The position numbers were made by a program, and so were the translations under genes. The notes beneath the pieces are model-generated. The model made no database searches. It was given only the letters and a program-made list of their open reading frames with translations, and was not told where the DNA came from. Positions 26,816-34,704 of a stretch of DNA of 64,000 nucleotides are shown one piece after another; the stretch's first letter is position 1; each line of letters opens with the position of its first letter. This stretch comes from Gallionella straubiae (GTDB taxonomy: Bacteria; Pseudomonadota; Gammaproteobacteria; Burkholderiales; Gallionellaceae), in assembly GCF_051257895.1 (NCBI RefSeq), contig NZ_CP194331.1:124001-188000 (forward strand), written 5' to 3'.

Positions 26816-26942
26816 CGAGCGTATAGATGCGAGGGGGTAGATGCGCTCTAACTATAAATTATGTGACGCACACTACCAACAAAGTCCCAGCTTAACAATA
26901 TGCCGAAAGGCGCCTAGTCAGGCCGATGCTTGGATGATCGAA

Positions 26943-27569
26943 TTACAGGTAGCGCGCGAACCACGCGGCCGCGTTGCGCGCGGCCTGTTGCAGCGTGCCG
27001 GGCTCCTCGAAGAGATGCGTTGCGTGCGGGATGAGGACGAGTTCTTTCTCGCAGTTCAGCAGCGCGTGAGCCTGCTGGTTCAGTTCGATCACGCCGTAGT
27101 CCGAGGCGCCGACGATGAGCAGGGTAGGGGCGGTGACGCTGCCCAGGGCGGCTACGCCGGCGAGGTCGGGGCGTCCGCCGCGCGACACCACGGCGGCGAC
27201 CTTGTCGCCCATCTGCGCCGCGGCCTGCAAGGCCGCCGCCGCGCCGGTGCTCGCGCCGAAATAACCGAGTTTGAGCGATTGCGTTGCCGGGTTGGCCTGC
27301 AGCCACACCGTGGCGGCGAGCAGGCGGCGCGTGAGCAGCGCGATGTCGAAGCGCGTCTCGTAGTCCTGGTCTTCCTCGCGCGTCAGCAGGTCGAAGAGCA
27401 GCGTGCCTATGCCCTGCTGCTGCAGCACTTCGGCGACATAGGTGTTGCGCGGGCTGAAGCGGCTGCTGCCGCTGCCGTGGGCGAAGGCGACCACGCCCTT
27501 TGTAGATGGCGGCAGGATCAGTTCGCCGTCGAGTTCGACCTGGTCGGCCGGGATATGTGCGGTTGTCAT
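26943..27569 (-). CDS. Dienelactone hydrolase-type alpha/beta hydrolase
   Basis: Alpha/beta hydrolase of 208 residues. It shows the oxyanion-hole region VVAFAHGSGSSRFSPRN, the nucleophile elbow GYFGASTGAAAA (Ser in G-A-S-T-G), a later Asp in VGASDYG and a C-terminal His in PHATHLFEEPG, giving a plausible Ser-Asp-His triad. The ATG at 27569 has GGAGAG upstream; the longer frame from 27629 runs through an inverted repeat and is rejected. This family is commonly fused or adjacent to a PRTase like the one at 23672-24298. The substrate is unknown. Confidence 0.8.
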   Translation of the reverse strand: MTTAHIPADQVELDGELILPPSTKGVVAFAHGSGSSRFSPRNTYVAEVLQQQGIGTLLFDLLTREEDQDYETRFDIALLTRRLLAATVWLQANPATQSLKLGYFGASTGAAAALQAAAQMGDKVAAVVSRGGRPDLAGVAALGSVTAPTLLIVGASDYGVIELNQQAHALLNCEKELVLIPHATHLFEEPGTLQQAARNAAAWFARYL

Positions 27570-27608
27570 GGCGTCTCTCCTGAAAGAAATAAGTCTGAAA
27601 ACCGTAGT

Positions 27609-27656
27609 CCGCAGATTATGCAGATTCACACAGATTCAATCCGGCGTAATCTGTGG
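27609..27656. repeat. Inverted-repeat element, copy 2 (right border of accessory region)
   Basis: CCGCAGATTATGC at 27609-27621 and GCGTAATCTGTGG at 27644-27656 repeat the arms of the element at 24315-24390, here in a shorter 48-bp form. Between them CAGATT recurs with a 9-base period. It lies between the hydrolase and the radical SAM gene. Confidence 0.6.
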
Positions 27657-27703
27657 GCACTTGCCTTTTGCCTTTGATCTTCCCTGAAACTCGCTAAACA
27701 AGA

Positions 27704-28792
27704 TTACGACATCGTGATCGGAATGCGGCGCGCGCCGAAGGCCTTGGTGAATTTCTCGAAGTGCCCCGCGATCCTCGCGTTGCAGTCCGGGCAGTGGCCG
27801 TCGGGCGTGAGGCTGTATTGCCTGATCTCGTACCAGTCGCGCTCGATCAGTGCGCCGTGGCACGAGGGGCAATACGTGGTGTCGCCCTCGCGGTTGTGCA
27901 CGTTGCCGGTGTAGACGTAGCGCAGCCCTGCGGCCATGGCGATGCGCCGCACCCCCACGAGCTTCTGCGGCGGCGTGGGCGGCACGTCGATCATCTTGTA
28001 GTCCGGGTGGAAGGCGGAGAAGTGCAGTGGCACGTCCGCGCCGAGCTCCCTGGCGATCCACTCGCTCATTTTTCCGATCTCGTGGGCGGAATCGTTGTGG
28101 CCGGGGATCAGCAGCGTTGTGAGCTCCACCCACACATCGGTTTCGCGGCAGAGGTATTTCAGCGTGTCCAGCACCGGCTGCAGGTGTGCGCCGCAGAGCT
28201 TGACGTAGAACTCGTCGGAAAAGCCCTTGAGATCGACGTTGGCGGCGTCCATTTTGGCGAAGAACTCGCGGCGCGGTTCTGCGTGGATGTAGCCCGCCGT
28301 GACCGCGACGGTCTTGATGCCGAGCGCGTGGCAGGCGTCGGCGGTGTCCATCGCGTATTCGGCGAAGATCACCGGGTCGTTGTAGGTGAAGGCGACGCTC
28401 TTGCAGCCCAGTTGCTGCGCGGTCTTTGCGATGTCCTGCGGGCTGGCTTGGTCGTTCAGGCGGTCGAAGCTGCGTGACTTGGAGATGTCCCAGTTCTGGC
28501 AGAACTTGCAGGCGAGGTTGCAGCCCGCCGTGCCGAAGGAGAACACGCTGCTGCCGGGATAGAAATGGTTGAGCGGCTTCTTCTCGATGGGATCGACGCA
28601 GAAGCCCGAACTGCGCCCGTAGGTGGTGAGCACGATCTCGTCGCCGGCGCGCATGCGCACGAAGCACGCGCCGCGCTGCCCCTCGTGCAGCTTGCAGTCG
28701 CGCGGGCACAGGTCGCACTGGATGCGCTGGTCTTCGAGCCGGTGCCAGTATTTGGTTGGGTGCCGCTCGTCTACGCCGATCGGCTCGTCCAT
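27704..28792 (-). CDS. amrS: AmmeMemoRadiSam system radical SAM enzyme
   Basis: Radical SAM protein of 362 residues, related to pyruvate formate-lyase activases. The SAM-cluster cysteines are Cys91, Cys95 and Cys98 (GCNLACKFCQNW). An N-terminal group CDLCPRDCKLHEGQRGAC may bind a second metal, and a C-terminal CPSCHGALIERDW...CPDCNARI resembles a zinc ribbon. It is the third gene of a unit with protein B (Memo) and protein A (AMMECR1), the set that gives the system its name. The biological role of this system remains unsettled. The AMMECR1 stop lies one base from this start. Confidence 0.9.
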   Translation of the reverse strand: MDEPIGVDERHPTKYWHRLEDQRIQCDLCPRDCKLHEGQRGACFVRMRAGDEIVLTTYGRSSGFCVDPIEKKPLNHFYPGSSVFSFGTAGCNLACKFCQNWDISKSRSFDRLNDQASPQDIAKTAQQLGCKSVAFTYNDPVIFAEYAMDTADACHALGIKTVAVTAGYIHAEPRREFFAKMDAANVDLKGFSDEFYVKLCGAHLQPVLDTLKYLCRETDVWVELTTLLIPGHNDSAHEIGKMSEWIARELGADVPLHFSAFHPDYKMIDVPPTPPQKLVGVRRIAMAAGLRYVYTGNVHNREGDTTYCPSCHGALIERDWYEIRQYSLTPDGHCPDCNARIAGHFEKFTKAFGARRIPITMS

Positions 28793-28793
28793 C

Positions 28794-29342
28794 TCAGCGC
28801 TCCTCGCTCCACTTGGTCACGGTATAGCGCAGCAGGCTTACCTCGTTCGTCCAGAAATCGTCCGGCAGGCCTGCCTTGCGCTTGAGCATCGCGAGAAAAT
28901 CGCGCGGCTGCGGGAAGTGTTCCCAGACCTGCGGCAAAAAGGTGCTGCGGTAATGTCCGCACTGGAAGACGATGCCGTCGACGCCGGGGCGCATCTGCGC
29001 CAGCGCATCGGCCTCGTCCAGCACATCCATCGCGGTGGTCGGCGAGAGCAGCGAAATTTCGACTGTGGTGAAGTCGAGTTCTCCGGCATCCAGCGGCATG
29101 AAACGCGGGTCGTGCATGGCGGCGGACACGGCGTTGCCCTTCACGTCGGCGAGCAGTGAGCGGTGCGCCTGCAGCGTGCCGATGCAGCCGCGCAGTTCGC
29201 CGTCCTGCGTGAGGGTGACGAAGCATGCGCCGTGCTCGGACAGCCAGGGCGCGGTTTCGTCTACCGCACAAGGCATATTCAGGGCGCGTGAAATTGCGGC
29301 GCGCGCGATCGGCAATAACACTTTTCCACGTTCACTTTGCAT
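28794..29342 (-). CDS. amrA: AmmeMemoRadiSam system protein A (AMMECR1 domain)
   Basis: AMMECR1-domain protein of 182 residues with the family signature LRGCIGTLQAHRSL, the upstream GACFVTLTQDGELRG, and WEHFPQPRDFLAMLKRKAG near the C-terminus. The start at 29342 (MQSERGKVLL) is chosen from homology; the frame stays open further upstream, inside the Memo gene. It overlaps the Memo gene by 11 bp and lies next to the radical SAM gene. Function unknown; the family is predicted to modify or bind a small molecule or protein. Confidence 0.88.
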   Translation of the reverse strand: MQSERGKVLLPIARAAISRALNMPCAVDETAPWLSEHGACFVTLTQDGELRGCIGTLQAHRSLLADVKGNAVSAAMHDPRFMPLDAGELDFTTVEISLLSPTTAMDVLDEADALAQMRPGVDGIVFQCGHYRSTFLPQVWEHFPQPRDFLAMLKRKAGLPDDFWTNEVSLLRYTVTKWSEER

Positions 29343-30135
29343 GTCTCGTTTCCTCGGTAAAGGCGAGGGCGGCATAGCCCACCACATGGTCATGAGACCC
29401 CGCGGTGTCCCCGGAGTTTCGCAGGTCGAGCAGATGCGGCATGAGGCGGTGCTGGCGCGCCGCGGCGATAAGGCCGCTGACCGGGATACCGCCGCAGGCC
29501 TGGTCCGGTTCGACAGGCTGGCGCAGGTCGAGGATGGCCTGCACGGTGCCCTTGTCCACGCGCTGGGCGACGGCATAGGGCAGGTAGTGCGACAGGTCGG
29601 AACTGATGACGATCAGCGTCTCCTCGCCGCCCCACAGCGCTTCCAGCACCCCGGCGACCTCCTCTGGCGTCGCCATGCCGACCGCCAGCGGCAGCAGGGT
29701 GAAGTCCGCCAGTACGCTCTGCAGGAACGGCAGCTGCACTTCCAGCGAGTGCTCCAGCTCGTGCGCCTCGGCGCTCACGGTCACCTGCGGCAGGCGGGCG
29801 GTGCTGCGCGCCGCCTCCGCATCCAGCATCACTCGACCGAGTGGCGTATCGAAGGCATCGGCACCGGGCAGCGCGAGGCCGCGCACTGCGACGCGATGCG
29901 TGGGGCCGAGCAGAACCACGCGGCGGATGCGCTTGGCGAGAGGAGTCAGGGTGGCATAGGCGGTCGCCGCAATCGGGCCGGAATAGATGTAACCGGCGTG
30001 CGGCACGATCAGGGCCTTGGGGATCAGGCTGTGCGGATTGGCCGCGGCCAGCAGCGCTTGCACGTCATGCGCAAGCTGCCGGGGATCGGCTGGGTAGAAC
30101 AGGCCTGCGACGGCAGGGGGACGGATGGCGGGCAT
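29332..30135 (-). CDS. amrB: AmmeMemoRadiSam system protein B (Memo family)
   Basis: Memo-like protein of 267 residues, structurally related to class III extradiol dioxygenases. The motifs AIRPPAVAGLFYPADP, IVPHAGYIYSGP and EHSLEVQLPFLQ give the conserved metal-site histidines. ATG 30135 is preceded by GGGAGG, a strong Shine-Dalgarno; the in-frame extension to 30204 is rejected. First gene of the B-A-S operon, starting 140 bp downstream of the NuoF-like gene across a repeat-rich gap. Confidence 0.9.
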   Translation of the reverse strand: MPAIRPPAVAGLFYPADPRQLAHDVQALLAAANPHSLIPKALIVPHAGYIYSGPIAATAYATLTPLAKRIRRVVLLGPTHRVAVRGLALPGADAFDTPLGRVMLDAEAARSTARLPQVTVSAEAHELEHSLEVQLPFLQSVLADFTLLPLAVGMATPEEVAGVLEALWGGEETLIVISSDLSHYLPYAVAQRVDKGTVQAILDLRQPVEPDQACGGIPVSGLIAAARQHRLMPHLLDLRNSGDTAGSHDHVVGYAALAFTEETRHAK

Positions 30136-30206
30136 GACAACCTCCCTACATGCGATGCCGCCAATATGAGGGAAGCGCGGGAAAGAATCAACCTGGAGCT
30201 GCACCT

Positions 30207-30269
30207 CACCACGAAGTGCACGAAGATCACGAAGTTTTTCTTCGCGTGCTTCGTGTTATTCGCGGTTCG
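30207..30269. repeat. Palindromic repeat with 9-bp-period ACGAAG units
   Basis: ACGAAG occurs at 30211, 30220 and 30229, exactly 9 bp apart. The facing half (30240-30269) carries the complementary CTTCG and TTCG units, so the whole can fold into a long imperfect hairpin around a TTTTT loop. It lies in the 140-bp gap between the NuoF-like gene and the Memo gene and could end the upstream minus-strand operon. It may belong to a dispersed repeat family. Confidence 0.55.
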
Positions 30270-30275
30270 GATTTT

Positions 30276-31550
30276 CTAGTGCTTCAGCGCCTGCCGGAAC
30301 TCTTCCGGGAAGTGGTGGAAGGCACTGTCGAACAGTGCCACGGCGCCGTTGACGAGGTGGCAGCGGCCGCTGCCGGGCAGCATGGCGCACAGGTTCTTCA
30401 GCGTGGCGAGATCGGCCGCAGTGCCGCATCCGGTGTCGATCCGGTCGAGCAAACGGCTCATATTGGCGGTGCCGACCTTGCATGAGTTGCATTGGCCGCA
30501 CGAGGAATGGGCGAAGAAGCGCTCGTACTCGGCCACCCGCTTGACGATGCCGGTGCCCTCCGAAATGACGATCATCGCGCCCGTGCCGAGGTTGGCGCCG
30601 CGCGCGCGCAGCGAGTCGAAATCCATCGCCACGTCGAGGTCGACCGGGGTCAGCATGGTGCTCGAAGGCCCGCCGGTGAACACTGCCTTGGGCTGCTTGC
30701 CCGAGAGCAGACCGCCGCCGTGATCGAAGATGAGTTCGCGCAGCGGCGTGCCCATCGGCAGCTCGTAGACGCCGGGGTGCAGCACGTCGCCGCTCAGGGA
30801 ATACAGCTTGGTGCCGCTGCCCTGCGCCTTGCCGAGGGCGCGGAACCATGCGCCACCCTGTGCCACGATCTGCGGCACGTTGCTGATGGTTTCGACGTTA
30901 TTGATCAGCGTCGGGCAGCCGTGCACGCCGGACTGCGCCGGGTAGGGCGGCTTGCCGCGCGGGAAGGGGAAGCGCCCCTCGACCCATTCCATGGCAGCCG
31001 TTTCCTCGCCGCCGATATAGTGTCCGGAGCCGGGCAGCAGCTTGAGTTCCAGCGGCATGCCGAGCGCGGCCGAGGCCTGTTCCAGCAGGCCGGAGGCCTG
31101 CCATTGCTCGAGCGCAGCTTTCATCGCGGCCAGCGGGCGAGCCAGGTCGGGGTTGGTGTAGAACCTGACGCGGTTGGCGCCGATCGCCAGCGCCGTCACC
31201 ACCGCGCCCTCGATCACCTGATGGGGGGTTTTCTCGAGCAGTAGGCGATCCTTGAAGGTGCCGGGCTCGTCCTCGTTGCCGTTCACGATCAGGTACTTGT
31301 CCGGCTTCGGTGCCTCGGCGGCGACAAATTCCCACTTGCGCCAGGCCGGGAAGCCGCTGCCGCCCAGGCCGCGCAGGTCGGCCTGCTTCACTTCCTCGCG
31401 CACGGCGGCGGGGTCCTTTATGGCGCGTGCCAGCGCCACACCACCGCCGGAACTGCGCCAGCGGGCCATGTCTGCACCGACGCACCGGTCTGCATGGAGT
31501 AGCACCTGGACCGCCCCGAGGTGGGGCGTTTCAACGATCAGCGGTTCCAT
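30276..31550 (-). CDS. NuoF-like NADH-binding flavoprotein, last gene of the kor-frd operon
   Basis: A 424-residue homologue of complex I NuoF and HoxF. FMN site: GLGGSGFPAWRKW at residues 61-73. NADH site: GNEDEPGTFKDR at about 91-102. [4Fe-4S] site: CGQCNSCKVG plus a later Cys in LKNLCAML. The GSGHYIGGEETA motif is also intact. There is no NuoE partner and no complex I cluster here; instead its start overlaps the FrdA-like stop by 13 bp. It is therefore probably the NADH-oxidising subunit of a soluble fumarate reductase, comparable to NADH-dependent fumarate reductases of rTCA bacteria. This assignment is inference from context. Confidence 0.8.
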   Translation of the reverse strand: MEPLIVETPHLGAVQVLLHADRCVGADMARWRSSGGGVALARAIKDPAAVREEVKQADLRGLGGSGFPAWRKWEFVAAEAPKPDKYLIVNGNEDEPGTFKDRLLLEKTPHQVIEGAVVTALAIGANRVRFYTNPDLARPLAAMKAALEQWQASGLLEQASAALGMPLELKLLPGSGHYIGGEETAAMEWVEGRFPFPRGKPPYPAQSGVHGCPTLINNVETISNVPQIVAQGGAWFRALGKAQGSGTKLYSLSGDVLHPGVYELPMGTPLRELIFDHGGGLLSGKQPKAVFTGGPSSTMLTPVDLDVAMDFDSLRARGANLGTGAMIVISEGTGIVKRVAEYERFFAHSSCGQCNSCKVGTANMSRLLDRIDTGCGTAADLATLKNLCAMLPGSGRCHLVNGAVALFDSAFHHFPEEFRQALKH

Positions 31551-33130
31551 ATGCCTCCTGCTGCATAATCAGGCAATACCTGCGGTGCGCGCTGCGTCAT
31601 GGGCTGTCCCGCGAGGGTCAGGGCGCGGCGCATCCGGTTCACGTGTTCAAGGGTGACCTTCTTCGGGCCGCGGTCGCGGTCGGCGGTAGCCGCCGCGCCG
31701 GCGCGGCGGCCGAAGCTGATGATTTCGAGCAGGGCGTTGCCCATGAGGCGGTTGCGCCCGTGGATGCCTCCCGATACTTCGCCCACCGCATACAGGCCGG
31801 GAACGGTGGTGGCGCCGTTGGTATCGATGACCGCGCCGCCGTTCTGGTAGTGCAGGGTCGGATGGACCAGCAGGGGCTCACGACGCGGGTCGATGCCCGC
31901 GACATGGGTGCGTGTCATCAGGCTGGTAAATTGCTTTTCCAGTACTCCCGGTTGGGCGCGTTCCAGGCGCGGTGTGTCGAGCCATACGCCGGTGCGCTGG
32001 TCGTCAACACGAACCCCGCGTCCCTCCCTGCACTCGCGCAGGATGGCGGCGCATACCACGTCACGCGGCTGGAGTTCATCAATGAAGCGCTGTCCGAGGC
32101 CATTTATCAGCAGGGCGCCTGCCGCACGTATGCCTTCGGTCACCAGCTTCCCCGCCAGATGGGCAGGATGCAGCAGGCCAGTCGGGTGGTATTGGAAGGA
32201 ATCCAGCTCGCACAGGCGTGCGCCGATACGGTACGCCAGCACCAGGCCGTCGCCCGTTGCGCCGAGATGATTGGAGGTCGGGAAACCGTTCAGGTGCAGC
32301 CGCCCCAGCCCTCCGGTTGCCAGGATGACGGAGCGGGTGCGCACGATGCGCGGCCGGCCGTCCAGCAGCGAGGTGAGCACCGCGCCGACGCATTTCTGGC
32401 CGACTTCGTTGGACAGCAGTTCGACGGCGGGGCTTTGCTCCCAGACTTCGATGCTGTGATGCTGGATGACGGCCTCGCGCAGTACGCGCATCATTTCCAG
32501 GCCGGTATAGTCACGACAATGGACGAGGCGAGGAGTGCTCATGCCGCCCGCACGCCGCGTATGCAGGTCGCCGCTGGGTGTCTGGTCGAGCTGCATGCCG
32601 AGGTTGATCAGCCATTGCAGCGCCTCCGGGCCGTCCCCGGCCAAGGCGGAGACCAGCGCAGGGTCGCCGACATTGTGGCCGCCGCGCAGGGTGTCCTGGA
32701 TATGGCGCTGGATCGAGTCTTCAGGCTCGATGGCGGCCTGAATGCCGCCTTCGGCCATGACCGTATTGCTGTCGCCGAGGCGCAGCTTGGTGGCCAGCAG
32801 GACGCGCGCACCGTTTTCGGCCGCTGCCAGCGCCGCTGCGCAGCCTGCACCGCCGCCGCCGATCACCAGCACGTCGATATCGGTTACCGGAGCGCCAGCC
32901 AGGTCGGCTTCGTCGATAAATGCCTCGGTCTGCAAGAGTCCAGCCAGTTCGCGCTGGCAATTGTCGCCCGCGTTGGGGCCGACTGCCAGCTTGACCACGC
33001 TGCCTTGCAGGTGGTCTGGGTGGTAGGTGTTGAGCAGCGCGTCGATATCGGCCAGTTCGGGTGGCGGATCGAGATCTGCATCAGCGCGGTAGCGAGCCAG
33101 CGCTTCGGCCAGAGGGATGCCATTACTCAT
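31538..33130 (-). CDS. frdA: Fumarate reductase/succinate dehydrogenase-type flavoprotein (soluble type)
   Basis: FAD-binding subunit of 530 residues. The dinucleotide motif GGGGAG is at residues 91-96 after an 85-residue N-terminal extension. Further signs are SNTVMAEGGIQAA, FQYHPTG (substrate site), TEGIRAAGALLIN, and GLYAVGEVSGGIHGRNRLMGNAL, all typical of the FrdA/SdhA/NadB family. No membrane anchor genes (SdhC, SdhD) are present, so the complex should be soluble and take electrons from the NuoF-like protein via FrdB. A stand-alone aspartate oxidase is less likely because of the FrdB and NuoF partners. Confidence 0.82.
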   Translation of the reverse strand: MSNGIPLAEALARYRADADLDPPPELADIDALLNTYHPDHLQGSVVKLAVGPNAGDNCQRELAGLLQTEAFIDEADLAGAPVTDIDVLVIGGGGAGCAAALAAAENGARVLLATKLRLGDSNTVMAEGGIQAAIEPEDSIQRHIQDTLRGGHNVGDPALVSALAGDGPEALQWLINLGMQLDQTPSGDLHTRRAGGMSTPRLVHCRDYTGLEMMRVLREAVIQHHSIEVWEQSPAVELLSNEVGQKCVGAVLTSLLDGRPRIVRTRSVILATGGLGRLHLNGFPTSNHLGATGDGLVLAYRIGARLCELDSFQYHPTGLLHPAHLAGKLVTEGIRAAGALLINGLGQRFIDELQPRDVVCAAILRECREGRGVRVDDQRTGVWLDTPRLERAQPGVLEKQFTSLMTRTHVAGIDPRREPLLVHPTLHYQNGGAVIDTNGATTVPGLYAVGEVSGGIHGRNRLMGNALLEIISFGRRAGAAATADRDRGPKKVTLEHVNRMRRALTLAGQPMTQRAPQVLPDYAAGGIWNR

Positions 33131-33136
33131 CTTCGA

Positions 33137-33808
33137 TCAATCCTCGTCATTTTCATTTTTTGCCACCATCTCACGGCAGGTGTTCATGCGCTCCTGGCGC
33201 AACTCCTCCAGCCGGTGAATCAGGTTGGGCGGGCGAAGATGAAAATGAGCCGTTACGCGCCGGCTGAACAGGCCCACATGAGCCGGGGCGATCAGTTCCG
33301 GGCAGGCGGCGTCGCACAGTTCGCACATGACGCATTCAAAAAATACTTCCCCCGCCTCGCGGTAGCGGCCTGCCGCAGCCAGTGCGACACCGTCCTCGAC
33401 GGCAATGTCCTTGGGGCATGCCTGCACGCAGCCGTGGCAATGCCGACAGCGCGATGCTTCGGGAAAAATTTTGTGGAAGCGTGCATGAATGTCCCAGCCA
33501 TCCTTGAAATCGTTGATTTCGTAATGATGGCGGGGCGCCGATGCGGGCGGCAGGAATACGACCTCGATGCCGTCCTCGACGAAAGTCTGGCAGGCGAGAT
33601 TTACCGTCACCTCCTTGCCACGCCGCAACATGACACGGCAGGAGCCACACACCCCTTCCATGCAGCCGACGCTCGTTATCTGCGGCACGCCGCCATGCCA
33701 TGCGGCTTCGACCAGGGTCATGTCCGCGGAGGCGTTGACGGCGAGGCCGTTGATGGTCAGGGCGACGGGCTGGTCGTTTTCGTCAGGCGTGGTATTGCTT
33801 TTCGTCAT
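33137..33808 (-). CDS. frdB: Fumarate reductase-type iron-sulfur subunit
   Basis: A 223-residue protein with an N-terminal plant-type [2Fe-2S] domain (Cys49, Cys54, Cys57, Cys73). Two further cysteine groups follow, Cys121/124/127/131 and Cys159/162/165/169, as in FrdB/SdhB or HdrC-like proteins. It should link the flavin of FrdA to the NADH-binding subunit. Its start overlaps the korB stop by 4 bp, and a 6-bp gap leads to frdA, so translation is coupled along the operon. Confidence 0.85.
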   Translation of the reverse strand: MTKSNTTPDENDQPVALTINGLAVNASADMTLVEAAWHGGVPQITSVGCMEGVCGSCRVMLRRGKEVTVNLACQTFVEDGIEVVFLPPASAPRHHYEINDFKDGWDIHARFHKIFPEASRCRHCHGCVQACPKDIAVEDGVALAAAGRYREAGEVFFECVMCELCDAACPELIAPAHVGLFSRRVTAHFHLRPPNLIHRLEELRQERMNTCREMVAKNENDED

Positions 33809-34704
33809 GGACGCGAGAGGTCGATGATCTTCTTCAAATCATAGTCCTTGTGCCCGCCGACGCGCTTGACCAGTTCTGCCATACGCTCGTGAAGGGCGGG
33901 GCGATCGGTCTTGTACAGCAACCCGGTGGGGATGCGGCCGGCTTTTTTCGCCGCAGTGACCACGTTTATCGCGGCATTCAGGTCGCTTATATCGTGGGCA
34001 GGATCAACCTCGTCGCAGGCGTTTCTGAAGGACACTGCGGTATCCAGCTCGTTGAATGACGGGCATTGCGAGAGCAGGTTGATGAAGGCGAATCCGTTGT
34101 GTTCCATACCACCCTTGATGAGCTGTGCCCCCAGCTTGGCGTTGCCGGCAAACGCCTGTCCGACGTAAGTGGCACCGTAGGTGAGCATGTACAGGATCGG
34201 ATCCAGAGGCTCTTCCATGCCGCCATACGGGGTAACTGCGGCCTTCATCTCCTCGCGCGAGGTGGGCGAGCATTGACCCTTGGTCAAGCCGTAGACGTGG
34301 TTGTCCATCAGGATGTAGGTGATGTTGATATTCTTGCGCGCCAGATGCGGCATGTGCCCGCCGCCGATGGAGAAGCCGTCGCCATCGCCGCCACTGACCA
34401 CTACCGCGAGATCCGGACGCGCCAAATGCACGCCCGTTGCCACGGGGCCCGCACGGCCGTGCAGGGTGTGCATCTTGTAGGAATTGACGAAGTATGGCAG
34501 GCGCGAGGAGCAACCGATCCCGGAAACGCTCACCAGATGGTTCGGGTCGACGCCGAGTTCGGAAAGCGCGCGCAACAGTCCTGTCAATACGCCGTAGTGG
34601 CCGCAGCCGGCGCACCAGAATGCCGGCGTCTTTTCATCCTTGAAATCCTTGGGTTTGAAGTCCACCTTGTTGAAGTGGGTGTGCGGTTGAAGGATCGCGT
34701 TCAT
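33805..34704 (-). CDS. korB: 2-oxoglutarate:ferredoxin oxidoreductase, beta subunit
   Basis: Thiamine-diphosphate subunit of 299 residues. Cluster cysteines Cys31 and Cys34 (WCAGCGHYGV), Cys65 (SGIGCSS) and a further Cys in SQCPSFN are visible. The TPP motif is GGDGDGFSIGGGH with the downstream Asn in MDNHVYGLTKGQ. In the reductive direction the enzyme carboxylates succinyl-CoA to 2-oxoglutarate with reduced ferredoxin. Subunit lengths and pairing with a gamma-alpha fusion favour KOR over pyruvate or isovalerate oxidoreductase, although substrate cannot be proved from sequence. Four-base overlaps on both sides. Confidence 0.85.
   Translation of the reverse strand: MNAILQPHTHFNKVDFKPKDFKDEKTPAFWCAGCGHYGVLTGLLRALSELGVDPNHLVSVSGIGCSSRLPYFVNSYKMHTLHGRAGPVATGVHLARPDLAVVVSGGDGDGFSIGGGHMPHLARKNINITYILMDNHVYGLTKGQCSPTSREEMKAAVTPYGGMEEPLDPILYMLTYGATYVGQAFAGNAKLGAQLIKGGMEHNGFAFINLLSQCPSFNELDTAVSFRNACDEVDPAHDISDLNAAINVVTAAKKAGRIPTGLLYKTDRPALHERMAELVKRVGGHKDYDLKKIIDLSRP

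Noticed and set aside
31310..33844. 844-codon plus-strand open frame opposite the frdA/frdB/nuoF-like genes
   Set aside because: The minus strand holds three overlapping genes with intact cofactor motifs; the plus-strand product has no motifs.
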